Position numbers and translations under genes: made by a program. From Tsukamurella sp. PLM1 (GTDB taxonomy: Bacteria; Actinomycetota; Actinomycetes; Mycobacteriales; Mycobacteriaceae): DNA of 64,000 bases. Location: positions 62,001 through 126,000 of the forward strand of contig NZ_AP025688.1 of assembly GCF_023168325.1 (NCBI RefSeq), read 5' to 3'. The notes under the pieces are model-generated. The model had not been told where the DNA came from. It saw only the letters and a list, made by a program, of their open reading frames with translations, and made no database searches. The stretch's first letter is position 1. The number at the start of each line of letters is the position of its first letter. Below, in pieces: positions 37,244-46,796 of the stretch.

Positions 37244-37959
37244 TCACCGGGCGGGGGTGTCGGACAGGGCGTCGTCGGCCTGCGGGGCCGAGGCGGCCAC
37301 CGCACGGTGGGCCCGGCGCACGGCCACCAGTCCCCCGCGACGGTGACGGCCACGGCCAGCCCGGTGACGGTGCGCGACAGCGCGCTCAGCTCGGGCCACG
37401 CCTCGGCGAGGAGCCAGCCGCCGAAGCCGAAGAACAGGACCGTCGCGCCGATGGCGATCGCCCGTTCGGGCAGCTTCGAACCCAGGAGCGCGCCGATGGC
37501 GATCGCCAGCGCGTCGGCCGCGACCATGCCGGCCGTGGAGCCGATCCAGACGCCGAACCAGTCGTGCTGGGTGGTCAGGGTGATCGTCGCGAGCATCGTC
37601 TTATCGCCGAGTTCGGACAGGAAGAACGCCGACGTCACGGCGAGGAACACCGACCGGGTGACCCGGTCCGCCGTGGCGGATTCGTCGTCGGACAGGGTGT
37701 CGCCGCGCCACGTCCAGAACGCGAACACCAGCATCGAGACGCCGGCCACGGCGGTGATGAGGTGGGTGGGGATCGCGGAACCGAGCGCGTAACCGATGCC
37801 GACGGAGGCGATGTGGGTGAGGGCGGTGGCCGTGGTGATGCCCGCGAGCACGACCCACCACTTGAACCGGGCCGCGAAGGTCATGGCCATGAGCTGCGAC
37901 TTGTCGCCCAGCTCGGCGACGAACACCACGGCGAAACTGATCAGGACTGCACTGAGCAC
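37244..37959 (-). CDS. TMEM165/GDT1 family cation transporter (frame broken once)
   Basis: About 238 aa from GTG 37959, with GGGAGG 6 nt upstream. Both diagnostic repeats are present: VVFVAELGDKSQLMAMTFA (about residue 15) and AFFLSELGDKTMLATITL (about residue 125), each followed by two helices. A frame change at the C run 37332-37336 restores the C terminus GLVAVRRAHRAVAASAPQ, ending at 37244. Bacterial members export Mn2+ (or Ca2+) in exchange for protons. The structured leader upstream resembles the Mn-sensing yybP-ykoY riboswitch, which agrees with this function. Confidence 0.85.
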
Positions 37960-37964
37960 CGCGA

Positions 37965-38145
37965 ACCTCCCGAAAGACCTGTGCCACACGGATCCGACGT
38001 TCGGACCGCGCAAGTGGCACAAAGGTCTCGCCCACCGGATCGAGGTCCGGTTCGCGCGGCCGGGCTGGCGCCAGTATGTCGACCATGCGATTGGGGGCTA
38101 CCTTCGTGCACCGCCCACAGTACCGGGCGGCGCACGAATCTACAA
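37965..38145 (-). promoter_or_regulatory. yybP-ykoY-like (Mn2+) riboswitch leader of the GDT1 gene
   Basis: The leader on the minus strand is heavily structured. Reading 5' to 3' it has GTAG, a 13-bp hairpin with one mismatch (about 38104-38137), then GTCGACATACTGGC, a stem, and GGTGGGCGAGACCTTTG. The last two segments resemble the conserved GUCAACAU and GGGCAAGACC elements of yybP-ykoY aptamers. A long hairpin AGACCT-GTGCCAC / GTGGCAC-AGGTCT (about 37975-38034) follows and shares the GAGACC strand, as an expression platform would. The canonical GGGGAGUAG element is not clear, so the call is tentative. Confidence 0.5.
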
Positions 38146-38230
38146 GTGGGAGTTAAGTTTTGGAAGCCTGACGGGGTTCTTCATCCGTCTGGTGCGCAGG
38201 TTTCGGGACCCCGGATCCGACGGTGCCGGG

Positions 38231-38458
38231 CTACCGTTTCGCCGCGTCCAGGCCGTCGACGTCCGTGATCAGCCACCCGCGCTTGTGATCCAGCGTGATG
38301 ACGTACGTCGTGAGGACGTCGCGGCCCCGGGGCGACTCGACGCGCTCCCACGGGGGAGCCGATGTCCCCGAGAAGATCCGGCGGCGGGCGGTGGCCTGGT
38401 CGCCGGGGATGGCGATCGCGGTTGACGAAGACGGATGCTCCGCGCCGACGGTGCGCGC
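38231..38458 (-). pseudogene. C-terminal fragment of an unrecognised protein
   Basis: A frame with good codon bias ends at TAG 38231 and reads TAIAIPGDQATARRRIF, then DVLTTYVITLDHKRGWLITD and a short tail. There is no start codon or ribosome site in this frame between it and the sodA terminator. It may be a decayed gene or one hidden by sequence errors. Confidence 0.3.
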
Positions 38459-38494
38459 GGCGGACCGTCGGGCCTGGGGAGGTGCGGGAACGAC

Positions 38495-38532
38495 GAAACC
38501 CCGCCGGCGCCGGGCGCGCTGGACGGGGTCTC
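38495..38532 (-). terminator. sodA terminator
   Basis: On the minus strand GAGACCCCG and CGGGGTTTC pair over 9 positions (one G-T) with a GC-rich 20-nt interior that can pair further. It starts 20 nt after the sodA stop and ends in TTTC. Confidence 0.65.
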
Positions 38533-38551
38533 GAGGCTGAGGAGGGAGAGG

Positions 38552-39154
38552 TCAGGCGGTGGCGGCGGCGTAGCGCGCGGCCACGTCGTCCCAGTTCACG
38601 ACGTTCCACCAGGCCTTGACGTAGTCGGCCTTGACGTTCTTGTACTGCAGGTAGAAGGCGTGCTCCCACATGTCCAGCTGGAGCAGCGGGGTCAGAGCCT
38701 CAGAGATGTTGCCCTGCTGATCGGTCAGCTGCTGGATGATCAGGCGCTGGCCGATGTGGTCGTAGGCGAGCACGGACCAGCCCGAGCCCTGCAGCGTCAT
38801 CGCGACGGCGTTGAAGTGCGCCTGGAACTTGTCGAAGCCGCCGAACTGCTCGTCGATGGCCGCGGCGAGGTCGCCGACCGGCTTGTCGCCGCCGTTGGGC
38901 GACATGTTCTTCCAGAAGATCGAGTGGTTGGTGTGGCCACCCAGGTGGAAGGCGAGGTTCTTGCTCAGCAGCGGCGCCTTGGTGGCGATCGAGCCGTCCT
39001 CGCGGGCCTCCGCGAGCTGCTCGAGGGCCTGGTTGGCGCCGGCGACGTACGCGGCGTGGTGCTTGCTGTGGTGCAGCTCCATGATCTCGGCCGAGATGTA
39101 GGGCTCGAGAGCGCTGTAGTCGTAGTCGAGGTCCGGCAGAGTGTAGACGGCCAC
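38552..39154 (-). CDS. sodA: Superoxide dismutase (Fe/Mn)
   Basis: A protein of 200 aa from ATG 39154. Metal ligands are visible in [17 protein letters not shown] (first His), [12 protein letters not shown] (second His), and [23 protein letters not shown] cut here as [12 protein letters not shown] (Asp and His). Length and sequence match mycobacterial SodA (Rv3846), which dismutates superoxide and is exported without a signal peptide in some species; none is visible here either. A terminator follows, so it is monocistronic. The metal (Fe or Mn) cannot be decided safely, but a neighbouring Mn transporter gene is suggestive. Confidence 0.97.
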   Translation of the reverse strand: MAVYTLPDLDYDYSALEPYISAEIMELHHSKHHAAYVAGANQALEQLAEAREDGSIATKAPLLSKNLAFHLGGHTNHSIFWKNMSPNGGDKPVGDLAAAIDEQFGGFDKFQAHFNAVAMTLQGSGWSVLAYDHIGQRLIIQQLTDQQGNISEALTPLLQLDMWEHAFYLQYKNVKADYVKAWWNVVNWDDVAARYAAATA

Positions 39155-39289
39155 GTCTTTCCCTTCGTTGCGGGAGCTTCTCGCCCCCTGATTGGTCCTA
39201 CGTACCGCTCCAGCTTTTCTTATCTGGAATGGTTCCGCAATAAGGATGCCCGAATGCGCATGAAGCGCGGTTGAGGTTCTGGGAAGGGG

Positions 39290-39439
39290 TCAGCCCAGGA
39301 CGAGGATGAGCGCCAGCGCGATGGCCAGCGCCGTCACCGTGAGCAAGGTGCGCGTGAGCGAGCGCGAGAAGTAGACGGTGCACGAGCCTCGGGTCGCCGT
39401 CGGCGACGCCGCGGTCGCCCGGGTGTGCTTGACCGTCAT
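39290..39439 (-). CDS. Small single-pass membrane protein, 49 aa
   Basis: ATG 39439 is preceded by GGAGGG at ideal spacing. The protein has a Thr/Ala-rich polar start (MTVKHTRATAASPTATRG), one Cys, and a C-terminal helix LLTVTALAIALALILVLG. No family is recognised. It lies upstream of sodA on the same strand, separated by 135 bp that should hold the sodA promoter. Small hydrophobic proteins of this type are often missed by annotation. Confidence 0.6.
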   Translation of the reverse strand: MTVKHTRATAASPTATRGSCTVYFSRSLTRTLLTVTALAIALALILVLG

Positions 39440-39728
39440 TGCGCCCTCCGGTGTTGCGGCTGTGAACGGGATCACAGCCTGTGATGTCGACCACCATAGC
39501 GGAACTTCGCCCGTGTAGAAAATCATCCGCTGATAAAGGATGCCGACGATTCGTACACGGCCCTCTGCGGGCGGTATGCCCGGAGTTTGTTGTTCACTCA
39601 AGTGAATGTGACGTATTAGGCTGAGCGGTCGCTTTGCGGCCCTCACCTGGCGCATCACGGCAGGCGTCGATAGGCAGGACCCGCATCTCTATCGCAAACG
39701 CTTGGAATCCGGCGGCGAGACGCGGATC
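39440..39728. other. Divergent intergenic region
   Basis: About 290 bp between two divergent membrane protein genes. It is less GC-rich than its surroundings around 39520-39620 and has a TATTAGGCT-like promoter box at about 39614-39622 on the plus strand. No further feature is supported. Confidence 0.4.
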
Positions 39729-40136
39729 ATGGTTGCCATGACCGGATTCAGCATCGGGGTGCGCACCATGCACCCGCACGCTGGTCGGGCCCGCCGCATT
39801 CGCACCCTCGTCGGCGGCCGCCAGACCCGCGCCGACATCATCGTGTCGACCGCACTGCTCGTCGCCTCGCTCACCGCGACAACCGTGAACGTCGTCCTGG
39901 CTCTGCGCGCGCTGCCCTCGTTCCGCGACTGCGCGGCGATGGCCTGCAGCTACGGCGGCGCCTTCGACGTCTTCGCGATCACCTTCCTCACGTCGTTGCT
40001 GCTGGGGACGACGTTCGGCGCCCGAGCGGTGCTGAACATGCTCAACCGCCGCAACGCCTGGGCGTACGCGATGCTCGACGCCGTGATCTCGCTGGGCTGC
40101 CTGTTCGGCGGCCTGGCCTGGGTCGCCGCGTTCTGA
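39729..40136 (+). CDS. Hypothetical membrane protein, 3-4 TM
   Basis: A protein of 135 aa from ATG 39729 (ATG 39738 is also possible). After a basic N terminus (PHAGRARRIRTLVGGRQTRA) come helices IIVSTALLVASLTATTVNVV, VFAITFLTSLLLGTTFG and LDAVISLGCLFGGLAWVAAF. A short loop between the first two holds two Cys (RDCAAMACSYGG) that could form a disulfide outside the cell. I do not recognise a family. It precedes the DUF2752 gene by 30 bp on the same strand. Confidence 0.6.
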   Translation: MVAMTGFSIGVRTMHPHAGRARRIRTLVGGRQTRADIIVSTALLVASLTATTVNVVLALRALPSFRDCAAMACSYGGAFDVFAITFLTSLLLGTTFGARAVLNMLNRRNAWAYAMLDAVISLGCLFGGLAWVAAF

Positions 40137-40154
40137 CACCGCCGCCGACGGCGC

Positions 40155-40160
40155 TAGCCT
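40155..40160 (+). promoter_or_regulatory. -10 box for leaderless DUF2752 transcript
   Basis: TAGCCT ends 6 nt before ATG 40167, which places the expected transcription start at the A of the start codon. Confidence 0.5.
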
Positions 40161-40166
40161 GAACCC

Positions 40167-40586
40167 ATGACGGATACCGCGCCCGGCGCACGAGTGAACC
40201 TGCGCGCCGCCGCAGCGCCGCTGGCGACCGCGGCCGGGATCGGCGCGCTGACGCTCGCCCTGCACCTGCGCGACCCGCACGAGCAGTACAGCTGGGGAGT
40301 CTGCCCGCTCTTCGCGGCCACGGGCGTGTACTGCCCGGGGTGCGGCGGCCTGCGCGCCGTCAACGACATCACCAACGGCGACTTCGCCGGCGCCTTCGGC
40401 TCGAACGCGCTGATCTTCCCCGCCGGGGTCGTGCTGGTGTGGCTGTGGGTGTGGTGGCTGGGCCGCCGCGTGGGGGTGGACGTGCCCGCGGTGCCGAAGA
40501 ACAAGTACCTGTGGATCACCGTCGGCGTGCTGGTGGCGGTGTGGACCGTGGCGCGCAACCTCCCCGGCTCTCCGTTCGCGCCCTGA
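40167..40586 (+). CDS. DUF2752 family membrane protein
   Basis: A protein of 139 aa from ATG 40167. The family signature CPLFAATGVYCPGCGGLRAV sits in the middle (about residues 45-64), with a CPGCG motif that may bind metal. Helices flank it: ATAAGIGALTLALHL before, and ALIFPAGVVLVWLWVWWLG and LWITVGVLVAVWTVA after. DUF2752 proteins are small and uncharacterised but widespread in actinobacteria. The -10 box next to the start suggests a leaderless message. Confidence 0.85.
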   Translation: MTDTAPGARVNLRAAAAPLATAAGIGALTLALHLRDPHEQYSWGVCPLFAATGVYCPGCGGLRAVNDITNGDFAGAFGSNALIFPAGVVLVWLWVWWLGRRVGVDVPAVPKNKYLWITVGVLVAVWTVARNLPGSPFAP

Positions 40587-40633
40587 CCTGCGTCGATGCG
40601 GTGGCGTCGGTGGCGACCGCTACCGTCGGGACC

Positions 40634-41540
40634 ATGAGTGGATTCGTCACCGACCTGCAGGACGCGGCCAAGTCCGCGAACCACCGTGTCCGCCACGCCC
40701 TCGGCCGGGCCGGGGCGTCGTCCCCGTCGTCCGCCTCGAGGGCCCGATCGCCGCGCCCGCGATGTCGGGCGGCCTCGGCCGCGGGGCCCTCAACCTCGCC
40801 GGCGTCGAGTCGGTGCTGCGCCGCGCGTTCGAGACGGACGACGCGGTCGCGGTCGCGCTGGCCCTCAACAGCCCTGGCGGATCGCCGGCTCAGTCGGAAC
40901 TGATCGGCACCCGGATCCGGCAGCTCGCTGCGAAGCACGAGCTCCCGGTCCTCGCCTTCTGCGAGGACGTGGCCGCGTCGGGCGGGTACTGGCTGGCCTG
41001 CGCCGCTGACGAGATCTACGTGACCACCACGTCGATCGTCGGCTCGATCGGCGTGATCTCGGCGAGCTTCGGCGCGAAGGAGCTGATCGGCCGGATCGGC
41101 CTGGAGCGCCGCGTGTTCACCGAGGGCGACGCGAAGCACCGGCTGGACATGTTCGAGGACGTCGCTCCCGGGGACGTCGAGTGGCTGCACGGCGTCCAGC
41201 GCGACATCCACACCGCCTTCCGCGAGTGGGTCGTCGAGCGGCGCGGAGCCCGTCTGGGAACCGATCCGGAGCTGTTCGCCGGCGAGGTCTGGATCGGCCG
41301 CAAGGCCGTCGAGCTGGGCCTCGCGGACGGCATCGGCACGCTGCGCGGCGTGCTCGCCGAGCGCTTCCCCGATGCCGACGTCCAGGCGATGCACACCCCG
41401 AAGCCCTCCTGGCCAAGGTGCTCGGGGGCGGCGCCGCGGTCGACGGTGCCGGCCTCGCTGCCGCGGTCACGTCCGGCGTGTTCGACGGTGCGCTGTCGGC
41501 GCTGCACCGCCGCGGCCTGTGGGCGAATTTCGGTTCGTGA
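40634..41540 (+). CDS. S49-family peptidase, SppA/SohB type (frame broken twice)
   Basis: About 303 aa from ATG 40634. The N terminus MSGFVTDLQDAAKSANHRVRH changes frame at GGGG 40712-40715 into VVPVVRLEGPIAAPAMSGG. The central domain has ALALNSPGGSPAQSE, the catalytic Ser in CEDVAASGGYWLACAADEIY (about residue 120), TSIVGSIGVISASFG and GEVWIGRKAVELGLADGIG. A second shift at CCCC 41396-41399 gives the end KVLGGGAAVDGAGLAAAVTSG. One added base in each run restores the protein. S49 enzymes degrade signal peptides or membrane proteins; no membrane anchor is obvious here. Confidence 0.82.
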
Positions 41541-41671
41541 GGCAAACGGTCCACAGACGCTCGGATCCGCGCTGGTGACCCAGGGTTCCGAGAACCCTCG
41601 ACCTGTGGATGAGCCTGTGGAAACTGTGGATGAATCCGGGGGTACCCGGGCGCACATGAAAGACTGATGCC

Positions 41672-42010
41672 ATGACGGACTACCCCGGCGACGGTCCGAT
41701 CCCCGTCGACGCCCTGCCCGAGATCGCGACGATCACGCTGCTCGACGTTCGTGAGCTGGACGAATGGGACCTCGGTCACGCCCCGGGCGCGGTGCACATC
41801 CCGCTCGCCGAGCTGCCGATCCGCTACGGCGAACTCGACCTCGACTCCGACCTGTACGTGATCTGCCGCGGCGGCGGGCGCTCGGAGAAGGCCGTCCGCT
41901 ACCTCGAGACCGTGGGCGTCGAGGCCGTGGTCGTGGACGGCGGCATGATCGCCTGGGCCTCCGCCGAACGCCCCGTCGTGCGGCCGGACGGCAGCCCGGG
42001 GGCCGTCTGA
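41672..42010 (+). CDS. Rhodanese-like domain protein
   Basis: A protein of 112 aa from ATG 41672, a single rhodanese domain. It shows the substrate-fold start TLLDVRELDEWDLGHAPGA, HIPLAELPIRYGEL, and the active-site loop VICRGGGRSEKAV with the persulfide-forming Cys at about residue 68. GGMIAWASAERPV closes the fold. It would transfer sulfane sulfur or act in sulfur trafficking. Its stop overlaps the start of the next gene (TGATG). Confidence 0.9.
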   Translation: MTDYPGDGPIPVDALPEIATITLLDVRELDEWDLGHAPGAVHIPLAELPIRYGELDLDSDLYVICRGGGRSEKAVRYLETVGVEAVVVDGGMIAWASAERPVVRPDGSPGAV

Positions 42011-42815
42011 TGCACCCCGCCGGGCGAACGCGCGTCCAGCGACCGCGCCTGCGCTGGCTGGCGCGGCGCCCGCCGGAGACGCTGCCGGTGCCGCGGCGGG
42101 CACCGTCGGGCCCGAAGCCGACGCCGCGCTACCCGGCGCCCCCGCGCTGGGGCCTGCGCCAGGACTTCACCCCGGACGCTCCCGAACGGGAGAGTGCGGC
42201 CGAGAGCGCGGCCGGGCTCACGCCGTTCGCACTGCGGCTCGCGACGGGCATCGTGTTCCTCGCCGCCTTCGCCGAGCTCGTGGCGTACCTGCTGCTGGTG
42301 ATCAACCGCTCCGGCCCGGTGTCGATGTGGCTCGCGTGGCCCGCCACCGTCGCGGTGTTCGCGCTGGGCTGGCTCGCGGTGTTCGCGGTGGTCGGCGTGG
42401 CCGTGGTGCTCGCGCTGTGGCTGCGCGCGGTGCGCGACCGCGCCTACGCGGCGCTCGGCACCGCCGAGCCGCGGCCCGTGTGGCAGTTGTGGGCGTACTG
42501 CCTCGTCCCCGTGGTGAACCTGGTGGCCGCGCCGGTGCTGCTGCTCGAGACCGTGCGCGCGCAGGACCGTTCGGAGCGGCCGGGGTGGATGGTCGCGTGG
42601 TGTTCATCCGGCGGTGGTGGGCGGCGTGGGTCGCGCTGACTATCGTCACCGTGGGGTGCGTGGCGTACTCCCGCGCCGCGGGTGGGCTGCAGCACGGGGC
42701 GGACGCCATGGTCTACACCACGTTGACGTACCTGCTGGCCGGCGCGTTCCTGCTGGCCACGGCGCGCCTGGTGCGGATGATCGAGCGGGGCCGTGGGCCC
42801 CCGGCGGGAGGATGA
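42010..42815 (+). CDS. DUF4328 family membrane protein (frame broken once)
   Basis: About 268 aa from ATG 42010. A Pro/Arg-rich cytoplasmic N terminus of about 70 aa precedes helices LATGIVFLAAFAELVAYLLL and VAVFALGWLAVFAVVGVAVV. DUF4328 motifs follow: PVWQLWAYCLVPVVNLVAAP and, after a shift near 42600, FIRRWWAAWVALTIVT with two further helices. A single G inserted in GTGGTG restores WMVAWWFIRRWW, the expected family sequence. Function unknown. It is coupled to the rhodanese gene before it and lies 6 nt before glpQ1. Confidence 0.72.
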
Positions 42816-42821
42816 CACGCG

Positions 42822-43578
42822 ATGGTTGGCGGCGTAGCGGGCATCGTGGCGCACCGGGGCGCCAGCGGCGAGTTCCCCGAGCACACCATGAGCGCGTTCG
42901 AGGCCGCCGTCGCGGAGGGCGCCGACGCGATCGAGTGCGACGTCCGGCTCACCCGCGACCAGCACCTCGTCTGCCTGCACGACCGCACCGTCGAGCGCAC
43001 CTCCGACGGCACGGGCGCCGTCTCCGAGCTCGACCTCGCCGACCTCAAGGCGATGGACTTCGGCTCGTGGAAACGCCCGGGCACCCGGAGCCGGTGGTCA
43101 CCCTCGACGAGCTGATCGACCTGGCCCGGTCCACCGGGCGGAAGCTGTTCGTGGAGACCAAGCACCCCGTGCGGTTCGGCGGCATGGTCGAGCAGAAGCT
43201 GCTCGCGGCGCTGCAGCGGCACGGGCTCGCCCGGCCCGGCGACCTGCGCGACGCGCCCGTCACCGTCATCTCGTTCTCCGGTTCCGCGGTCTGGCGGGTG
43301 CGCCGCAACGCCCCCGGTGTGCCTGCGGTGCTGCTGGGCGAGGCCTCGCGCCGGCTGGGCGGCGGCGCGGCCACGGCGGTGCGAGCCCAGGGCATCGGGC
43401 CCTCGGTGGACTCGCTGCGCGAGCGGCCGGACACCGTCGCCAAGGCCCGGGCCGCCGGGCGGTTCACGTACTGCTGGACGGTGGACTCGAGGCCGACGTG
43501 GCCCTGTGCAACGGCCTCGGCGTCGAGTGGATCGCCACCAACCACCCGGCCCGCACCCGTTCCTGGCTGCGGGGCTGA
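42822..43578 (+). CDS. glpQ1: Glycerophosphodiester phosphodiesterase (frame broken twice)
   Basis: About 252 aa from ATG 42822. The GDPD catalytic start is intact: IVAHRGASGEFPEHTMSAF, then ADAIECDVRLTRDQHLVCLH. A shift near 43080 (GGG run) leads to HPEPVVTLDELIDLARSTG and KLFVETKHPVRFGGM (third acidic/Lys cluster). A shift near 43488 gives the end DVALCNGLGVEWIATNHP. The joined product matches mycobacterial GlpQ1 (Rv3842c) in length and locus. It hydrolyses glycerophosphodiesters to glycerol-3-phosphate plus alcohol. No signal peptide is seen. Confidence 0.85.
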
Positions 43579-43643
43579 GCGCGGGGCGGTGAGCGGGGGT
43601 GCGGGCGCGCCCGCGCGCGGCGCGCTCCAGTACCCTGCGGGGC

Positions 43644-44539
43644 ATGGGTAGACGCGAACGCAATGCCACTCCCCGCGAGGGATCGAACCGTGCCGAGAAG
43701 CTCGCGGCGCAGCGCGCCCGCGCCGAGGCCGGCGCCGCCGCGGGCAGCCGCCCCTTCGAGGGCATGGCCTCCGAGTGCGACATCGTCGCGCTGCGGCAGT
43801 TCGTCCCCAGCGCCACCGCGCCGCTGAAGGTCGCGGGCGCGAACCGCGAGGTCCGCCTCGCCACCGTGCTCCCGGGCGCCTCGTACGCGATGGTCCGCGA
43901 GGAGGACGACGGTGTCGTCGGGTACGCCGCGCTGCAGACCTCGACCCGCCCCGCCGAGCCGGGTGCCGCGCTGGCCGGGGCCGCCCGATTCGCCGCGGAC
44001 GCCCCGGTCGGGGAGGCCCTCGCCGAGCCCGTCGACGGTGCTCTGCTGGAGGTCCTCGACGCGGCCGCGCCGCTCGAGATCACCGTGCACAAGGACTTCG
44101 ACTGGTGGCTCTCGGGCGATGTGGACGCGTCGACCCGCCAGCTCGTGGAGCAGGCGAACTCGCTGATCACGCCCGCCGCGCGCATCGACCTCGGGGCCGA
44201 CGGGGTGGGCGCCCCGTGGTGGGCCGACACCGGCTCGAAGGCGCACCTGCGCTGGGTGCACCCCGCGCCCGAGGACGAGCTGATGGCCGCCCGGCGCGCG
44301 TGCACGCCGCCGGCGGGCTCACCGTGGGCGAGGGCTCGCGGTTCGCCGGCTCGTTCCGCGCCGACGGCCTGCTGGTTCCGGTCTTCGACCTCGACCGCGA
44401 GTCGCACCCCGACGAGTGGGTGGCCGGCACCGTCGAACTGGGCAAGCGGTTGGCCGAGGCCCTGGCCGACACCACCGAACTCACCGCCGCGCAGCGGCGC
44501 TCGCGCGACGGCCTGCGCGGCCGGCAGGTGTCGCTGTAG
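43644..44539 (+). CDS. DUF5926 family protein (frame broken once)
   Basis: About 298 aa from ATG 43644; a TACCCT box ends 8 nt upstream. It begins MGRRERNATPREGSNRAEKL, then FEGMASECDIVALRQFVPSA and NREVRLATVLPGASYAMVRE, the usual DUF5926 start. A shift near 44297 passes into RVHAAGGLTVGEGSRFAGSF and a C-terminal region LVPVFDLDRESHPDEWVAG. One G restores the frame. The family is conserved in mycolate actinobacteria next to glpQ1-type genes and has no known function. It converges on the TetR gene with no gap. Confidence 0.75.
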
Positions 44540-45199
44540 TCAGCCCGTGAACTTCTCGCCCAGCTGGCCGGACAGGTACGCGACGAGCGTCTTGCGGATG
44601 TCGTAGCCATCGAGGCTCGGGTCCAGCTGGGTGAGGGTGCGCAGCAGCCGGGGGCGGTCCAGCACGTGCTGCGGGATCTCCCGGGTGTACCAGGGCGACG
44701 AGTTCGGCCGCGAATCGCGCATCGCGGTGTTGGTGCGCACGGTGACCTCGCCGATCACGATCCGCCACAGGCCCAGGAGCAGCTGCAGCGAATCCTCCTC
44801 GGGGATGCCGAGCTCGTCGGTGGTCTGCAGGAACTCGTCGAACGACCACGCCGAGTAGGCGTCGATGATCTCGTCGGCGGAGAGCACGTCGATCACCCAC
44901 GGGTGCCGCTCGAGGTGCTCGATCACGGCGAGCGGCAGCGCGATCAGACGCTCCCGCGGGTCGTCCGGCAGGTCCGGGATCGGCGTGTTCCACGACTGAT
45001 GCTCGAGGACGGCGCCCAGCAGGTCGTTTTTCGAATCGAAGTAGTGGTAGATGCCCATCGCGCTGATGTCCAGGCGCGCGGCCAGCGTGCGCATGGAGAA
45101 CTTGAGCGGGCCGTCGTTGGCGAGGATGTCGGCGGCGGCGGCCACGACCTGCTCGCGGTTCACCTTGGGCGGACGGCCGATTCGGCCCTGCGGACTCAT
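44540..45199 (-). CDS. TetR family regulator
   Basis: A protein of 219 aa from ATG 45199. The HTH region reads GRPPKVNREQVVAAAADILA, then LKFSMRTLAARLDISAMGIY and HYFDSKNDLL. The C-terminal domain is long and contains ERHPWVIDVLSADEI and EEDSLQLLLGLWRIVIGEV, resembling TetR_C_1/TetR_C_11 types rather than short QacR types. It lies 9 bp downstream of the LCP gene on the same strand and may be co-transcribed with it. Target and ligand are unknown. Confidence 0.85.
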   Translation of the reverse strand: MSPQGRIGRPPKVNREQVVAAAADILANDGPLKFSMRTLAARLDISAMGIYHYFDSKNDLLGAVLEHQSWNTPIPDLPDDPRERLIALPLAVIEHLERHPWVIDVLSADEIIDAYSAWSFDEFLQTTDELGIPEEDSLQLLLGLWRIVIGEVTVRTNTAMRDSRPNSSPWYTREIPQHVLDRPRLLRTLTQLDPSLDGYDIRKTLVAYLSGQLGEKFTG

Positions 45200-45208
45200 T
45201 GCGCCAGC

Positions 45209-46584
45209 TTATCCGGTACCGGGCGTCCCGCTCAGCAACCGATCCGGAATGGGCCGGTCGGCCGCGAGCAGTCCGAAGAACTCGGTCGTGTTCTTGCCCC
45301 AGGCGAGGGAGTCGCCGTCGTTGGTCCACTCGCTGCCGGCGGTGGGGGTCGTGGTGGTGACGGTGCCGCTGCTCATCGCCCAGGCGAGGCGCGCGAGGTC
45401 CCACAGGTGGGTGTCGGTGTCCACGTTGAGCGCGTCGACGACCGCGTTCGACAGGCCCCACAGCGCGAACGGATTGAGCAGCGTGGTGGGGGAGGTGGCG
45501 TCCTTCATCAACGCCGACATGAACTCCCGCTGGTGCACCACCCGGTCGAGGTCGGCGTTCGGGGTGGCCCGGGTGCGGACGTACCCGAGGGCCTGGGCAC
45601 CGTCGAGCTCCTGGCAACCGGCCTTGAGCCGGATCCCGGCCTTGGGGTCGTTGATCGGGTACTTCGGGCACATCTCGATCCCGCCCAGCGCGTCGACCAT
45701 CGCCGCGAAACCGCCGAACCCGATCTCGGCGTAGTGGTCGATCCGGATGCCGGTCGCGGTCTCGACCGTCTGCGACAGCAGCTGCGCGCCGCCCGCGTCG
45801 CCGGCACCGGAGGTGCTGCCCAGGAAGTACGCCGCGTTGATCTTGTGCTCGCCCTGCCCGGGGATCGAGACCGACAGGTCGCGGGGGATGGACACGACCG
45901 TCGCGTCGCCGGACCGGGGGATGTGCACCAGCATGATCGTGTCGGTGCGGGCGCCGCCCAGGTCGCCGCCCGTCGCGAGCGCCTTCTGCTGCGCGGGCGT
46001 CAGCCCCTCGCGCGCGTCGGTGCCCACGAGCAGCCAGTTCGTGCCCGGCGTGTCGGCGATCCGGCCCTCGTACGCGGCCAGCGCGTCGATCCGGGTGAGC
46101 TTGCTGTCGAAGTAGATCGTGCCCGCCACCGTGCCCACGAGCAGCAGCACCACGAGGATCGCCAGGACCCGAAAGGGCCGGATCCGCAGCTTGCGCCGGG
46201 GCCGCTTCGGTTTGACGGGTTTCGGCGCCGGGGGTTCGACGGTGCGCCGTCCCCGCGCGCCGCGGGGCGGCCGGGGTGGGGGCGGCACGCGGCCGTCCGT
46301 GCTGCCGCGGGATCCGACGGGACGTTTGATCGCGTTCGGGGGGAGCGGTTCGGGCTCCTGACGGGGCGCCCAGTCCTTGCGCGGCTGCGGCGGGCCGGGC
46401 CGACGGGGCGGTTGTCCGGCGGGGGCTGGACACGGCGCTGGTCGGCGGGCCGCTGCGCGGGCTGCGGACGGCGGATGCCCTGCGGATGTCGCGGCCGGGG
46501 ATCGCGGGCGCGCGGATCCCCGTCCGGTACCTGCGACCAGGCGAGGTTCCGCCGGTCGCGGGGGCGTTCGTCGTTCACGCACAT
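45209..46584 (-). CDS. LytR-CpsA-Psr (LCP) family cell-wall ligase (probable frame break in N-terminal tail)
   Basis: About 458 aa. A Pro/Arg-rich cytoplasmic tail of about 120 aa precedes one helix (VLAILVVLLLVGTVAGTIYF). The LCP domain follows, with NWLLVGTDAREG, ARTDTIMLVHIPRSG, VSIPRDLSVSIPG (pyrophosphate-binding Arg/Asp residues) and LGYVRTRATPNADLDRVVHQ. LCP enzymes attach arabinogalactan or other glycopolymers to peptidoglycan. The best N terminus (ATG 46584, MCVNDERPRDRRNLAWSQVP) is in a different frame and joins near 46395-46400 after one added base; without it the domain is still intact. Confidence 0.88.
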
Positions 46585-46796
46585 CGACTGTACGGGCCGG
46601 AACTGAGAAATCGTCTCAGCGACGTCGGTCGAATCGCGCGGTGTGGGTGGGCGACCGAAGGACGTGTGCCGACGCGCGAGCTATACAGATAGTGAATAAC
46701 GCCTGGTTAGCGGGTTCGCTGTCGCGAGGACCTGCGGTTATGTGCTTTCTGTATGACGCTTCGGGGAACAATCGACCTCCGTGGACCGGGCGCCCG
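46585..46796. other. Intergenic region between CPBP and LCP genes
   Basis: About 210 bp that should hold the LCP promoter on the minus strand. It has a small hairpin TGAGA-AATCG-TCTCA (about 46607-46621) and a patch of lower GC at 46680-46760. Nothing else is recognised. Confidence 0.4.
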
